A DNA stretch of 64,000 nucleotides from Erodium maritimum (Eukaryota; Streptophyta; Magnoliopsida; Geraniales; Geraniaceae), in the NCBI GenBank assembly GCA_963921825.1, contig OY997593.1:38579111-38643110 (forward strand), read 5' to 3'. The notes beneath the pieces were generated by a model. It ran no database searches. It had not been told where the DNA came from and saw nothing but the letters and a program-made list of their open reading frames with translations. Below are positions 10,819 through 23,400 of this stretch, one piece after another; within the stretch, counting starts at the first letter, position 1, and each line of letters starts with the position of its first letter. Both the position numbers and the translations under genes were made by a program.

Positions 10819-12742
10819 CGTCAACAAGGTCAATTTCGCGTTGAACCCTAACTCGTCAACAATCTGTTGTTGAGCCCATGCTCCATTTCCTCAACTGCTT
10901 CAGCTTGCAAGCTCCATTTCGTCAACAAGCTCCATCCTTGCGATCTTGAGGTAAGCACTGTTGAACCCTAACTCGATTTTGGAATTTCGTTTTGTTAGGG
11001 TTTATAGGGCTTCGATCATGTTTTTCTTAATGTCCTTATGAGGACTGTGTATCTAGGTTGAAGTTAATGTTCAAGAGAAACATGTTTTTCCTGTACTGTA
11101 GACACATAATCACTATAACTTTCCGAGTGTAGTTTATGAGCATGTAGTGGTGATCAACTAGTTACAATGATTAATATCCGTGTTTTGGTGTAATTTCTCC
11201 TTGCTCAAAATAGCCTATGTAATACGAGACGTATACAAACATATAACATAGGTTATTTGTATATGCTTTTGTATTTGGGAAAGGTACAATAGAATCTGCA
11301 CCAGAAATAGTACATTAAAATGCCTTTTCCTTTTTTTCTAGACAATTAAAATGTGTAGTAATTATTTGTATTCATGCATGTGTGTAAATTAGTGATGGTA
11401 GATGTAGATGCTATGTTTAAGTGACCAAACTAGTCTTGCATATAGCTTTCTGTGTTTAAATGCCTTGTGGGTTCTGCAAAAGATAGTTGTTCTTTATTTC
11501 AGTTTTCGTCCATGATTATATTTTTGTCAACTGGTTCAATCATGTCTTAACCGGGCAAGAATAAATTTATATATTTGTTGGGTACTTTATCTTGACATGT
11601 CAAATTTGAACATCAACTGTATCCTAAATGTTTGTTTCATAATATCTTACATGAATATATAAGATATTAGACTAAGATTGTGCTAAGCTTCCTCATTTCC
11701 CCTTTTCTACCATCTCATTCTTTATCTCTGTTCCCATGAGTTTACTACATAGAACTTGATTTTATTTGACTATGGGTCTCGCTGGTTAGCTTACATAGAA
11801 GTTTTGCAAATACATCTTATATAACATGCCTAAAGGGGAATGAAAAGGAAGGTAGAAATCATCTCTAGCATGAGTGATGTGGAATCTAATCAACTGCAAA
11901 TTCTCCAAATTGTTTACATCCAAAAATTTATATTAACTCCCAAGAAAATGTCAACGGTGGATCCAACCGAATGATTATGGTTAGATGGATACTTCCTTGC
12001 CTTCCCTCCTACTAGTTTCTCCTGTTCAGTTAGTTGTAACACTTTCATCTCTGATTTATCTTGCTGCATTGAGAGCTCTTGAAGATTGAGTTATGGTAAA
12101 CTGAATATAGCATTCATATAGTTCAGGTGACGTGGTTTTGTGAGTTATTGTTATTGCTAATTACCTAAATTCTTCTTTAATGTGCTTATTTTTATTTTAT
12201 TTTTTCCCATTTAAGGCAAAATTGACTTAGTAGAGGACCTTGACAGTTTGTATCCTTTTTTGTGATGGTGGTCAGTCAAATTCCTTGAACTTTGCCATTT
12301 CTTGAGGCCTTGAACTTGAGCTAGCTATGGACCACTTTCAAATTCCCAGGACAAATTATTAAGGAATAGGATGGGAAAGTACATTTTTTCCCATATATGT
12401 TGAAACCACCATGACTCCTCCTCTAGATTATTGGAATATTTTCCGAAAATATAGATGAACCAGTATTTAATTTTGATAGATTATGAAACGCACGCAATTT
12501 AGTCTTAATGATTTTTTTTTTCTTGAGGCCCTTCAGAGTTGACATCATGTGTGGTTTCATTTTTCGCAGGCTGCTGCAGGGTTAGGAAAATGAAGGGCTA
12601 CTCGAGGAAATGGAAAAGACTAGTCTTGTTTATGAAGCGCTACTCTCTTTTGGATAAAAAGTTTAAGACAATATTTTATTTGGTTGTAAGATGTGGCAGA
12701 CCACATGTTAGTGGATCAACCTTTATTTGGTTAAATGGTTAA
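10819..12742 (+). other. Possible small or non-coding transcription unit
   Basis: After the CT-rich repeat comes a stretch with plant-leader character: GTTGAACCCTAACTCG appears twice, near 10840 and 10961. A good donor (CTTGAG then GTAAGC near 10950) lies in it. About 1.6 kb later a pyrimidine tract and TTTTTCGCAG (near 12570) form a plausible acceptor, followed by a 50-codon frame from ATG 12590 to stop 12742 (MKGYSRKWKRL..., basic). I do not recognise the peptide. A solo LTR begins two bases after its stop. A spliced host RNA is possible, but nothing proves it. Confidence 0.25.
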
Positions 12743-12744
12743 AT

Positions 12745-15642
12745 TGTCACGCCCCAATTTCAGTAAAACTGAACTCGGAACGCGAATGTTTAAAACAATA
12801 AAACATTTTGAAACCTTTTAAATAAATCACTTTAAAACCACAATTTAGTCATGAAAATAATTATTTACAACTCAAAGTACGTCCCAACAAGCTGACAAAA
12901 TACAAGGTATACGTCGCTAGACTCAAAAGAAAACCCGGACTCCGCTCCTACCACTTTAAGCTTCGAGAGCTCACCTAGTCCATCCCGCGACCAGTACCTG
13001 TAGGAAAAGCAGCTAGGGGTGAGCGTTCGCTCACCACCACGGATAACAGACTGACTACGGCATACTTAGCAGACAATGCCGGTAACACCAACACCAAACC
13101 CAACATCGGGGACTACTATCCCCAAACTCAAGTAACCCGACTGACACACAACCGTCACTTTCCTCAACCTACTCAACACTCGGACACGTAATGTAGACCC
13201 GAAACAACGATTGACGACCTCCTCCAAAGACACGAAAGACAACCACGCAACACCCAAGATCACAAAGGATCGCACACCAAACAAGATCACAAAGGATCGC
13301 ACTCCAGCTGCTCAGTAACCCCCATCACGCCCTTTACCGATCCCTGTCAGGCCAGGCGCTCGACCTGTTGCACTTTTCCCGACACAAAGTCGGATCAGGC
13401 TGTCGACCTGTCACCCCAATCCACGCACGCGCGACCAGGACCCCTTTCCTTACAAGCGGGCCCCCTACCCCGTCTGAACATGCAGACGCGTGCGATCACA
13501 GGACCCCCGTTTCATGAAGAGGGCCCCCAACCTCAGGTAACCACAATCACAATCAAAAGCAAAATTCAACAAACATCAACAACACTGGTTCAACACTCCA
13601 CAGGCACTCATGGCCACCCAAGACACCAACGGTAAAACACGGGTTCAACAACCCCACGGGCACTCAAGGCCACCCAAAACACCAACGGTAGAACACGGGT
13701 TCAACAACCCCACGGGCACTCGCGGCCTCTCAAGACACACCAACAGTAACTCACGGGCTCAACAACCCCACGGGCACTCATGGCCACCCAAGACACACCG
13801 AGAATAACTCACGGGATCAACAACCCCACGGGCACTCATGGCCACCCAAGACACCAACAGTAAAACACAGGCTCTCATGGCCACCCAAGACACAAACAGT
13901 GAAGTACGGGATCTCATGGCCACCCAAGACACAAACAGTAGAATACGGGCTCTCATGGCCACTCAAGACACAACTACACAATCAACCTCCGGGCATAACC
14001 AATGCCTCCAGCAGTTCTAATATCAACAGGCTCACAATCAACATCCGGGCATTACCAAATGCCTCTAGTAGTTCTAATATCGAAAGTTCACTGCTCCTAC
14101 GACACTACTAAGTGTCACATGCATTTCTATTGTTCGATACGTTCCTGTATCATACGACACCACCCGGTGTCGCCTGCCTTTCTAATGCTCGATAACTTAC
14201 TTAACCCACGACACCCAAGTGTCACATGCATTTCTACTGTTAACTTTCCCTAGTCAGGGCCGAGATCCGGCTACTTTTCCCTACCTCTTGAAGCGTGTCA
14301 AACCCGATACTCTTAATCCGGAAAAGCTCCATAATTCCCGCTTAGCCTCCTATTTCCACGGTAGGCGACACGGTCTACAATCATTACAATCAACACACTT
14401 TTTAAGTAAGCAAGCGAAACCCGAATTTAAAGAATTAAACGCTCAAATGCAACCCCGACAATGTCGATCACTCCCAAACTTCCCAATTGCTCGACATTGT
14501 CACTAATGGACCCGGAAAAGCCCGATTCGCCCGACATGGCGAATCTGCCCAGGTTTTGAAAACGTCCTTCCGGGGCTCCGAAAATTCCCGTTTTCATTTC
14601 TACGGTCTTAGAATAATTCAACGGTTCCTATGCACTCGACGAAATCAAATTCCGACTTTCGAGTAATTTAATTCGCGTTTAAAGTTTCTAAATCCGTTAA
14701 TTACAACTTTTACAATTTAATTCCAAAATTCATTCCGGGTGTAAATTAACGACTTGGGGTTCGTCCAAAACCACCCGAACACGAAAACCCGAGACCCGAA
14801 CATGTGGGCCCCACACGGCCATAATGGGAAAATTTTCCTTTTCGCCCCAAAACGTTCATAACGAACCCCACACCTCAACTCAACCATAAACTACTAGTTT
14901 TTAACCCAAACCCTAACTTTCAAACTTAACAAAACGAAAATCGGTTAGATGCTCACCGTAGAGAATGACGGTGTCAACTCGATTCCTTGATCGTTGAGAC
15001 AATCCACCAGTTCGATCGACGGGAAAATCACCAACTCCAAACACCCCCTTCTCTTTTCTCTCTTCTTCTCCTTCTCCTTCTCTCTCTATTTTCTCTCTCC
15101 CTTTCTTCTTTTTTTTGAGTTGTGGCCGAGACTCTCTCTTCATTTCCTTTAAATTTGTTTTAAAAAAAACTAAACCAATTTCTACTTATTTACAAACTAT
15201 CACTCATTCTTCTTTTTGTTTTGTTCAAGAAACCTAACACCACCACATAATTGACATGTGGCAAATGGGTCCCACACCTTTTGGAAAATATATTCTAGAT
15301 ATTTCTCAGTCAGATTTGCGAAATTCGGCCGTCTCGGGCCCCGAACGGGACTTTTTCCAAGAAATTACGAAACTTCACGGGCCACAAGGAAACGGCTCAA
15401 CTAAGACTTCTGTGACGATGACCAAGCTTTTTGGATCCAAAACGGACCTCGAACGGACCAAAACGTCGCTCGGTTGACTTTTCCAGCAAAAAGTCAACAT
15501 TTCCAAATTGGTCAGAAAGTTGCCCTGAGTCCCCCGGAACTCACTTTGGTCAATATCGGGGTCAAGTTAAGTCCGATATGACCCTCGGGGTCAAATTTAG
15601 GTTCATTTAAGTGTCTGGCGTTGACCGAGGGTGGTTCTTACA
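12745..15642 (+). mobile_element. Solo LTR, ~3-kb gypsy-type family, copy 1
   Basis: A 2,898-bp segment starts TGTCACGCCCC and ends TTCTTACA, with an exact 5-bp TSD, TAAAT (12740-12744 and 15643-15647). TG...CA ends with a 5-bp TSD and no internal region indicate a solo LTR left by recombination between the two LTRs of one element. TGTCACGCCCC is a common 5' end of long plant Ty3/gypsy LTRs (Tekay/Del-like), from which I infer family and orientation. Related copies lie at 36649-39988 and 44556-47836. It is a fossil without coding capacity, and the exact TSD argues against great age. Confidence 0.8.
13590..13975. repeat. LTR-internal minisatellite (GGCCACCCAAGACACCAA)
   Basis: About nine degenerate units of 30-60 bp, each with a GGGCACTCATGGCCACCC or GGGCTCTCATGGCC core followed by AAGACAC. 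It lies inside the solo LTR. The same motif family expands differently in the two other copies (37440-37900, and reversed at 46390-46960). Confidence 0.75.
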
Positions 15643-15742
15643 TAAATGTTTATGAAACATGTTTTGTGGAGAGTTTAAAATATTAAGGTTACTAGCATTT
15701 ATAGCGTTTATATGTTTGGCAGATATGTTTCCTTCAATATTT

Positions 15743-15920
15743 TAAGATCTTGAACTATTTCTGAGATCTTGAAATATTCTGAGATCTTGAAATATTTCGG
15801 AGATCTTGGAATATTTTTGAGATCTTGAAATATTCTGAGATCTTAAAATATTTCTGAGGTCTTGAAATATTCTGAGATCTTGAAATATGTATGAGATCTT
15901 GGAATATTCTGAGATCTTGT
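15743..15920. repeat. GAGATCTTGAAATATT tandem repeat, block 1
   Basis: About nine units of 18-21 bp built on GAGATCTTGAAATATT. The core contains the BglII-type palindrome AGATCT. The block starts about 100 bp after the solo LTR ends. The minus-strand frame of 73 codons here is produced by the repeat. Confidence 0.85.
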
Positions 15921-16622
15921 TTATGTTATGGTGATGGCTTGTTACAGAAAGTGGAGATCCCATGAATGTTTCTTATGGCTACCTAGAAGCTTTTGTGAAT
16001 TGTGAATTTGAAAGTGAAACCATATTGTTTGTAAAGTTAAAGGAAGAGAATGATTAAAGCTCTCTTGTTCATGTTGACTCTCTTTGCCAGACATCAATTC
16101 AATTCACCATTAAAGACTGAATTCATGGAATCACAAGTAGAACACAATCATCTTGAGAAAGAAAAAACAAGTATTATTTCCAATCCATCCACACTACTTA
16201 CTGTTATGCTTTTATGCTAGCAAAATGTTTCAATCACATAGTTAAAGGTTCACATCCAAACATCCAAAAGTAGAATCATAAACGTTCACATCCAAACATG
16301 GTTCTATGTACTAATGTTCAGTTAATCTAAGAGATGTTTAAAGACAGTGCCGCATAAGTACACAACTTTTTCTGATATAAAGTGACATCACTTGGAGTCA
16401 TGTATGTTCTTACGTCCAAACCTTGTAGCTCCAGCTCACAGTACTTCACTGTAAAGACACCAGAGTCTCCTCTGCACATTATAAACAATTTAATCATAAT
16501 ACGACTTCAACGACAAGAATGAGTAATCAAACATTGAACAAGAAAACACCATGTCTTCGACATGATTGGTCTCTTACAAGCTAAAATCAGTAGATTAAAA
16601 GACTTGAACCTCAACTATAAAT
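15921..16622. other. Unique sequence between two repeat blocks
   Basis: No gene, RNA or transposon signature is visible. The stretch separates two blocks of the same short repeat. Confidence 0.4.
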
Positions 16623-16818
16623 ATGTATGAGATCTTGAAATATTTTGAGATCTTTAAATATGTCTGAGATCTTGAAATATTTCTGAGATCTTGAACTATT
16701 TCTCAGATCTTGAACTATTTTTGAGATCTTGGAATATATCTGAGATCTTGGAATATTTCTGAGATCTTGAAATATTTCTGAGATCTTTGAATATTACTGA
16801 AATCTTGGAATTGTTTCT
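16623..16818. repeat. GAGATCTTGAAATATT tandem repeat, block 2
   Basis: Nine to ten more units of the 18-21-bp repeat seen at 15743-15920, in the same orientation, with similar internal variation (GAAATATT, GGAATATT, GAACTATT). Confidence 0.85.
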
Positions 16819-16996
16819 AGGAACTCACTCAACATAACCATATTGCAATTTATAACATTGATTCATACCGTATCTATTTAGTTAATGTCATTTATGTGAC
16901 AATAATCTTCATATGTATTAATGATCTGCTAAATTTTTTTACATACCAACACATAAAACTGCATTCACCATTCTTGCACAATTCACAAAACATGAA

Positions 16997-17206
16997 CTAA
17001 ATAAATATATGCTTCATTCTTTCGTTTTGAAGAGCCTCATTCTTTCGTTGTTCGTCTTTTAGAGCATCTTCTAAATAAGTTGCTTCATTCACCATCCTTG
17101 TACAATTCACCATCCCCAAACAAAAAATTATCACTTTAGTATTCTGAATTTGTTTTTTTAGCTCAAGAACCCTAGAATTTGGGTATTTTAAAACAAACCC
17201 TATCAT
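16997..17206 (-). other. 70-codon frame with coiled-coil character, unrecognised
   Basis: The minus-strand frame ends in EDALKDEQRKNEALQNERMK, which has the charge pattern of a coiled coil. Some plant transposase tails look like this, but I see no other domain near it and would not name it. The frame starts in the telobox repeat block, so it could be chance. Confidence 0.15.
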
Positions 17207-17640
17207 TTGGAGATTTTCAGCTCATAAACCCTATCACTTGGAGATTTTCATCTAATAAACCCTAGCATTTGGGGATTTTCAGCTCATAAACCCTGTAATG
17301 TGGAGATTTTCAGCTCATTAACCCTAAAATTTGGGGGTTTTAAAACAAACCCTACAATTTGGGGAATTTCAGCTTGTAAACACTAGAATTTGGGGATTTT
17401 TAAACAAACCCTATAATTTAGGGATTTTCAGCAAGTAAACCCTAGAAATTGAGGATTTTTAAACAAGCCCTAGAATTTGGGGATTGTTTTCTCAGGGACC
17501 ATACAATTTGGGGATTGTTTTCTCAGGGACCATACAATTTGGGGATTGTTTTCTCAAGAACCCTACAATTTGAGGATTTTTAGCCCAAGAACACTATAAT
17601 CTGTGTATTTTCATCTCATAAACTCTAGAATATGAGGATT
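17150..17640. repeat. 31-bp tandem repeat carrying telobox motifs
   Basis: About 14 units near 31 bp built on AAACCCTAGAATTTGGGGAT followed by TTTCAG. At least six units contain the exact plant telobox AAACCCTA and several more a one-base variant. Two neighbouring units near 17490-17555 (GGGGATTGTTTTCTCAGGGA) are nearly identical, which suggests recent local duplication. Teloboxes are known plant promoter elements bound by TRB proteins. Whether these are bound is unknown. Confidence 0.85.
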
Positions 17641-18072
17641 CCTAAACAACATCATGAACTGAAAATCCATACCGAACAAAACTTCCAATCACATGATCCT
17701 TTGGGCCATAAACTCTACTCTCGAGCTATTTATGTTTGCAATCTCTACCACGCTTCTTAGATTGAGATAAACCATGGAATCAAAACTTCCAATCGCTTAT
17801 GATTCCCTCTAAAATGGTATTTGAAACTAACAAGAGAGAAGAAACACGTGAGACAGTCAAATTGAGGCTTCAAGAGAGAAGAAAGAAAGGGAAATCTTGT
17901 GATTTCACACATACAAAATGACTCACGTGAGAAGCACGTGAGTCACTGTTCACGGAAACAGTCAGGTTTAATAGTATTTAATGGTTTTTGGTAATTAAGT
18001 TTTGAAATCCGGTACTATTTGACAATTTTTCAAAGTTTGGGTGCGGATTTGACAGTTGACTTTAGTACAACG
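17641..18072. other. Intergenic, repeated CACGTGAG sites
   Basis: No gene seen. CACGTG (G-box core) occurs three times between 17840 and 17945, twice within CACGTGAG. Could be part of a promoter read toward the telobox array, but no matching gene is visible. Confidence 0.25.
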
Positions 18073-18399
18073 TTAGTACATGGAGTTAACCCTAAATTTT
18101 TTCCAGAGAGAATTGGTCTCCAGTGCAAATCTCCACCACCATTTAGCCAAGAGTACAACATTCATAACATAGAGGCTCTTGATCCCCAGTTCACCATTCT
18201 CTTTAGATGTACAGATCATTCCCCATTTTACTTTGTGTAGTACCTTCTTTGTGACTGAACCATTCCACAAGAATCTTCTTTGCCACTTCTCCATCTCTTG
18301 TATCACTTTCTTGGAAGCTTTGAATAAGGACATATAATACATTGGAAGTGAGGAAAGAGAGGATTTGATCAAAGTGATCCTCCCCCTAAAATTTAGTGT
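18073..18399 (-). mobile_element. LINE ORF2 fragment (RT C-terminal region)
   Basis: The 99-codon minus-strand frame reads like the segment after the catalytic core of plant L1 reverse transcriptase: IKSSLSSLPMYYMSLFKASK, then WQRRFLWNG, then ENGELGIKSL and LLAKWWWRF. All motifs are in the family order. Both ends of the LINE are missing, so this is a short relic. Confidence 0.75.
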
Positions 18400-18767
18400 C
18401 TTGGATTGCCATAGATTATATTTCCTGTATTAGGGGTAGTGTTTTGGTGATGATGGTGAATAATGTTGAGGAAAGAACACAATTGTGTGGTTGTAAATGA
18501 TTTTAGATAAGGTTTAGTGTTGAATGAAAGAATTGATGGAATCAAGACACTGTGATGTATTCTTTTACTTTTTATTTATTTTGTTTTTATTCTAAATATT
18601 CATTTGACCGAGACATGTTGTGGTGTTCATGTATTTTAAAAATATCGGTAGCATGTCTAGTACAACAATAAGAGGACGGTGTTAGATATGGGCTCAATAG
18701 AGTATATTTAGGCCTTAAGACCCAATAGTTTTGTTTCGTTTGGAAAACCTTCGGTTTTTGGACTTTC
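18400..18767. other. Intergenic flank of the copia array
   Basis: No gene recognised. The last five bases (CTTTC, 18763-18767) are the left target duplication of the array that follows. Confidence 0.4.
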
Positions 18768-20455
18768 TGTTAGTCTTAGTGCCCGTAGTTCAATCCTAAA
18801 TGTCCAAATGTACATATCATCGTTAGCAATAAAATTAAAGCGGCTTTATATTACTTATGTGTTGGAGTAATATATCGATGTGTGCTCTGATCTAGGCCCA
18901 CCATGCGAATAGAACCATAGATCGAGATAGATCACACTCGATGGGTCCCTAGTCAACAAAGCTTCACTAGAAGCGACTAGTATGAAAGATGGCTTTTTAT
19001 GGCTTACGTTCTGTTAGTCATTGGAATGGGATTCCGGAGTCTGATCATAGATATCATATGGGACATGATATTGGACGACCCGCCCTGAATATGTGCCATA
19101 GATTAAGTCATGAACATATTCAGTGTTGTAGCTTGTCATGTATCCTTAGACCAAGGAGTCTTTGTGATCGCTATGTAGTCAACAACTGAGTTTGACCTGA
19201 GCCTAACGTTGTCCGTAACAGGGCTTCCATAACGGCCAGGATTGGCTTGGGGACGGGCTACATGAGTGACACGAAAGACGGCTAAGGGATTTATCCCTCA
19301 TACTAAGGTATGGGAAAGATATCGGTTCTCGGCCGCTTGATCGAGAGTGACTGAAAGAATAGCATGGCCATGCACATGATATTGGGTATCATATCTTCAG
19401 TCATCTCACATATCAAGGAACGGTGATTGAGAATAATAAGGATGACGGCTCTATGCCTTATCTCAATCAGGATATCGGAGATAAAAGGATAATGACAGGG
19501 ACGACGGAAAGGTTAGAATCGACAGGGTCGATTCGCTATGCAGTGTCAGGCAATACTAAAGTCTCGTTAGTTGCCACTTAAATAGGATCAAGTAAAATGG
19601 GATTTTACGTTGATCTATTGACATGCATAAACCTAAGGGTCACACCGGAGGATGAAACTCATTGACACATTTATGGAGAATGGCCAAAAGGGAGTTGTCT
19701 CGGGACATGACCAAAACTGGGTTTTGGGTCATGTGCCCGTACGTGAATAGGACTTTACGGATCGAGACAAGGCTTGGAGTCTTGGGATTGATCGCGTCGG
19801 ATAATGTTGGACATTTCCGGTATGGAAGGCTTGGAGGCGATGAGCGAATCACGGGACCTCGTTAGAAATGGCCACGGGCCATGTTCCAAGAGGCCCATGA
19901 AAGGCCCATGCAACCAAGGCCCATAGAACTAATTAATCAAGTCTTGATTAATTAGTACTAAGTAAGCAAGACAAGGATTAAGGTGTTGGTGATTCACCAC
20001 CTAACCCAATCTTGTCTTGCCATACTTTGTCCTATTTACACCTTACTTGACACCATACTTGTCCCATGCCTTTAGTTGGACAAGTATGGGTTTTGTTATG
20101 TTTAATTCATCTTTTTTCAACATAACAAACACAAGACAAGAATAGGAAACACATTTTCTCTCCCTCTTCCATGGCCATTTCGGGTTTGGCTAGTTTCCAC
20201 CTCCATGTTTGTGTTCTTGAGTCCTCAAAGAGAAGAACTACGTGGCTTTGATTCCCATGTGGATACGTAGGCGTCTTGGAGACTCAAGCCAATCATTCGT
20301 TAACCGGTGTTCTTGTTTTGGTAAGAACTAGTGCTGAATTTTTCTCTTGTGAATCCATTCTTTGTTAGTTGTTTCATGGTTTTAATCGTCTCTTGGTTTT
20401 CATTGATTTTCCGCTGCGAGTTGGTTCATCTCCAACCCTACCTCGAGACCCAACA
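18768..20455 (+). repeat. Copia array LTR 1
   Basis: Starts TGTTAGTCTTAGTGCCCG and ends CTCGAGACCCAACA, followed one base later by the TGGTATCAGAGC primer site at 20457. A 27-nt palindrome (19929-19955) and a longer stem-loop (19966-20020) sit near its middle. Confidence 0.92.
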
Positions 20456-23400
20456 GTGGTATCAGAGCCGTGCTACCTTCGGGATTCACAAGACGGTGTT
20501 CAAAGTTTCGGTTTTGCTTGAAAGTTTCGTTTTTGGCATGTTGTTTTGCTAAATTGATTGATAACATGTGTTAAATTTTTGTTTATGGATTTAATGCATG
20601 TAAAAGGAATTTTTGAAAATTATTTCAAATCTGGAAATTTTGAAAAAAGTTTGATTTTTCGGGTCTCGGGAGCGGGACTCTCGGGGAGCCGAAACCGAGA
20701 CCGAACGGGGATCCGTTGGACGGAGCTAGGCCAAGCATGACCATTGGATGGTTGATATGCCAAGGCTAAACCTTTTTGTTAGTTATGACGAGTTTGGAAC
20801 CGTCATGACGAACTCGAAGATCAAATGTTCAAAAGTTTCATTTTTGAACGGTTTCGATAAACCGAGCATCAAAAAAAAAAAATTCGAAACTTGGCTATTA
20901 ATTAAAACCGGAAAATCACATGATGTTTGATAACATGCTTGTTTGATAACACGATGTGTGATGTGATGTTGGCATGGTGTACATAATAGCCCCGAGCTCG
21001 ATTTAATTATTTATCGCTTTTCACGACCTGCGAGCCGTTAGAGTTAGCGTGTAATTATTATTTCAAGGTGTGGTCGTCGAACCACTTGTTTGTAATATTT
21101 ATTTATTCCCGACCTGCGAGTCGTGTATTAAATTGTAATATTTTACTGAACACGAAGAAAGGGCGAAAAGGTCATTTGGTGGCTTTTCGGGTGTTGGCAT
21201 CGGCTTGGAGTCGGTGGAGCTCAAGAAGCTAGTGGGAGTTAGTTTAGGGGGCTATTATGTGCACATTTATCGCTTTATGCTTGGTTTAGTTTATGCATGA
21301 TTAATTCTATGTGTTTTAGAATTGCATGCTTAACTTTATTTACCGAGCATATCACCTCACATGCAAAGATAAAATTGGAATTTTAATCCTTGTGTGTGAA
21401 CCCTTAGAACCGTCATTACATTGGATGTAGTTGACGGGTTCAAAGGAAGAATTACATTGGATGTAATTTGAGGCATCATTGCATTTGGAATGTAGTTGAT
21501 GTGCTCATCGCATCTAGGATGTGCCAAAGTTTTGAACACAACTGGACAAGTAAAAGCGGGTCATGTCCGATACCTCCCAATAATCAACACCTTACTACCT
21601 CCCCGTCCTATGGGTGTCGTGCGCATTAGCGGAGCATCCATGGGGAAGCGGGGTAGTAGGTTTGGACGACATATGTGGGTGTCGTGCGCATTAGCGGAGC
21701 ACCTACATAGTGACGGGCCATAGTTGAAAATTGGTGGACCCGACTACGATTCTCAGCCTGAGGTTGAGCTAGGGTAACAGATAGGGTAAGTCGTGTACAT
21801 AAGTACATACCCTAGCCAAGAGTCACATTGGATGTGATTGGATGGAGTCCTACCTACATAGCTCGATTAAGTGGTGAGCATTAGTTCAACTTAATCGAGT
21901 GAATCAAGGATCTTGGTTTCAGATTCTAAAGGTTTAGAATCGATTGTTGGTGTTTAAGCTTGATCTTCATAAAATTTATTCAGTTTACTGATTGAATTTT
22001 ATCTGTTGTAGATCAAATGGCAAATTCAGCGAACATTAATAGTTTGTCATTAAAAACCATTCTTGACAGGGTCAAGCTAAATGGGACAAACTATTTGGAC
22101 TGGTACAGAATTTTGAGGATAGTCCTCAAGTCTGAACGCAAAGAATATGTCCTTGACAAGGTTGTCTCTAAGACCATATCAGAGTTACATGAAGTGTCAT
22201 TAACTACTGAGAAGAATATCTCAGGGATCTGGGATCCAAGGATATTCTGATGGTCAACAAGGGAATTGGAAGTGGCAAGGGCTGGGCCCATGCGCACTTG
22301 GCAGGAAAGATGAGACACCTGAGAATGTCTGCTTCTACTGCCAACAGCCTGGTCATTGGAACCGGGATTACAGGAAGTTCACGGCTGATCTGAAGAAGGG
22401 CAGTGGGACTGCGCCTTCATCAAATAGCCTGGATGATCTGAAGAAGGGCAGTAGGACTGCGCCTTCATCAGGAAACCTGGATGATCTAAGGAAGGGCGGT
22501 GGGACCGTGCCTTCATTCGGTATTAACTCTATAGAGCTACATCTCTCTACTTCCAAAGATTTATGGGTATTAGATACCATGACTGAATCTCACACATGCA
22601 CTAATATATGGTGGCTGAAAGTAGGAGAGATTTGGAAAGCACGAAATGGACCTCAGAGTTGTGGCAACTGTTGTAGGATCCATGAGTCTTGTTTTGCCAA
22701 GAGGCCTTGTCTTAGTATTGTATAATGTATATTGCATACCTACTTTTAGTAGGAATATTATATCTGTATCCATGTTTGACAAGGAAGGATATAATGTTAA
22801 TATTGGAAATGGAGTTTTCAATGTTCTATGCAATGATATGTTTTATACCAGTACTGACATGGTTGGAGGATTGTACATATATAGATATGGGTAACAATGG
22901 CTCAAGTTCTATATATTCCGTTAATACCAAGAGGTCTAAATCCAACGATTTAAACCTAACTCTGTTATGGTACTGTCATTTGGGTCGCATAAACAAGAAG
23001 CGCCTATCAGCACTTCAGAAGTGCGGGCTTTCAGGTTCATTCGAATTTCATTCGATCGATAGGTGCAAGGTTTGTTTGATGAGCAAAATGACTAAAGTTC
23101 CCTTTATCGATCGCGATGAAAGTGTTGGGTCTCGATGGAGGGTATGAACACATACTTGCAGCGGAAATAACTCGAGACCATGTCATAGAACACTACCAAA
23201 TATTAGATACACAAGAGAATAAACAATATGGATGTTTCCTTACCAACTAGTTCAAGAAAAGGAAGAGAACACCAAAGAAACGATGATCGGCTTGAGTCTC
23301 CAAGACGCCTACGTATCCAAATGGAATCAAAGCCACGTAGTTCTTCTTTAGATGACTCAAGAACACAACAAGAGGGGGGAAAAGTGCCAAACTCGAAATT

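Noticed and set aside
17150-17640. CRISPR-like direct repeats
   Set aside because: The 31-bp units are contiguous without unique spacers, and the DNA is eukaryotic; it is a minisatellite.
18989-19865. Small frames repeated at 27441-28317 and 34212-35088
   Set aside because: They lie in the copia LTRs and recur with each LTR copy; LTRs of this family do not encode proteins.
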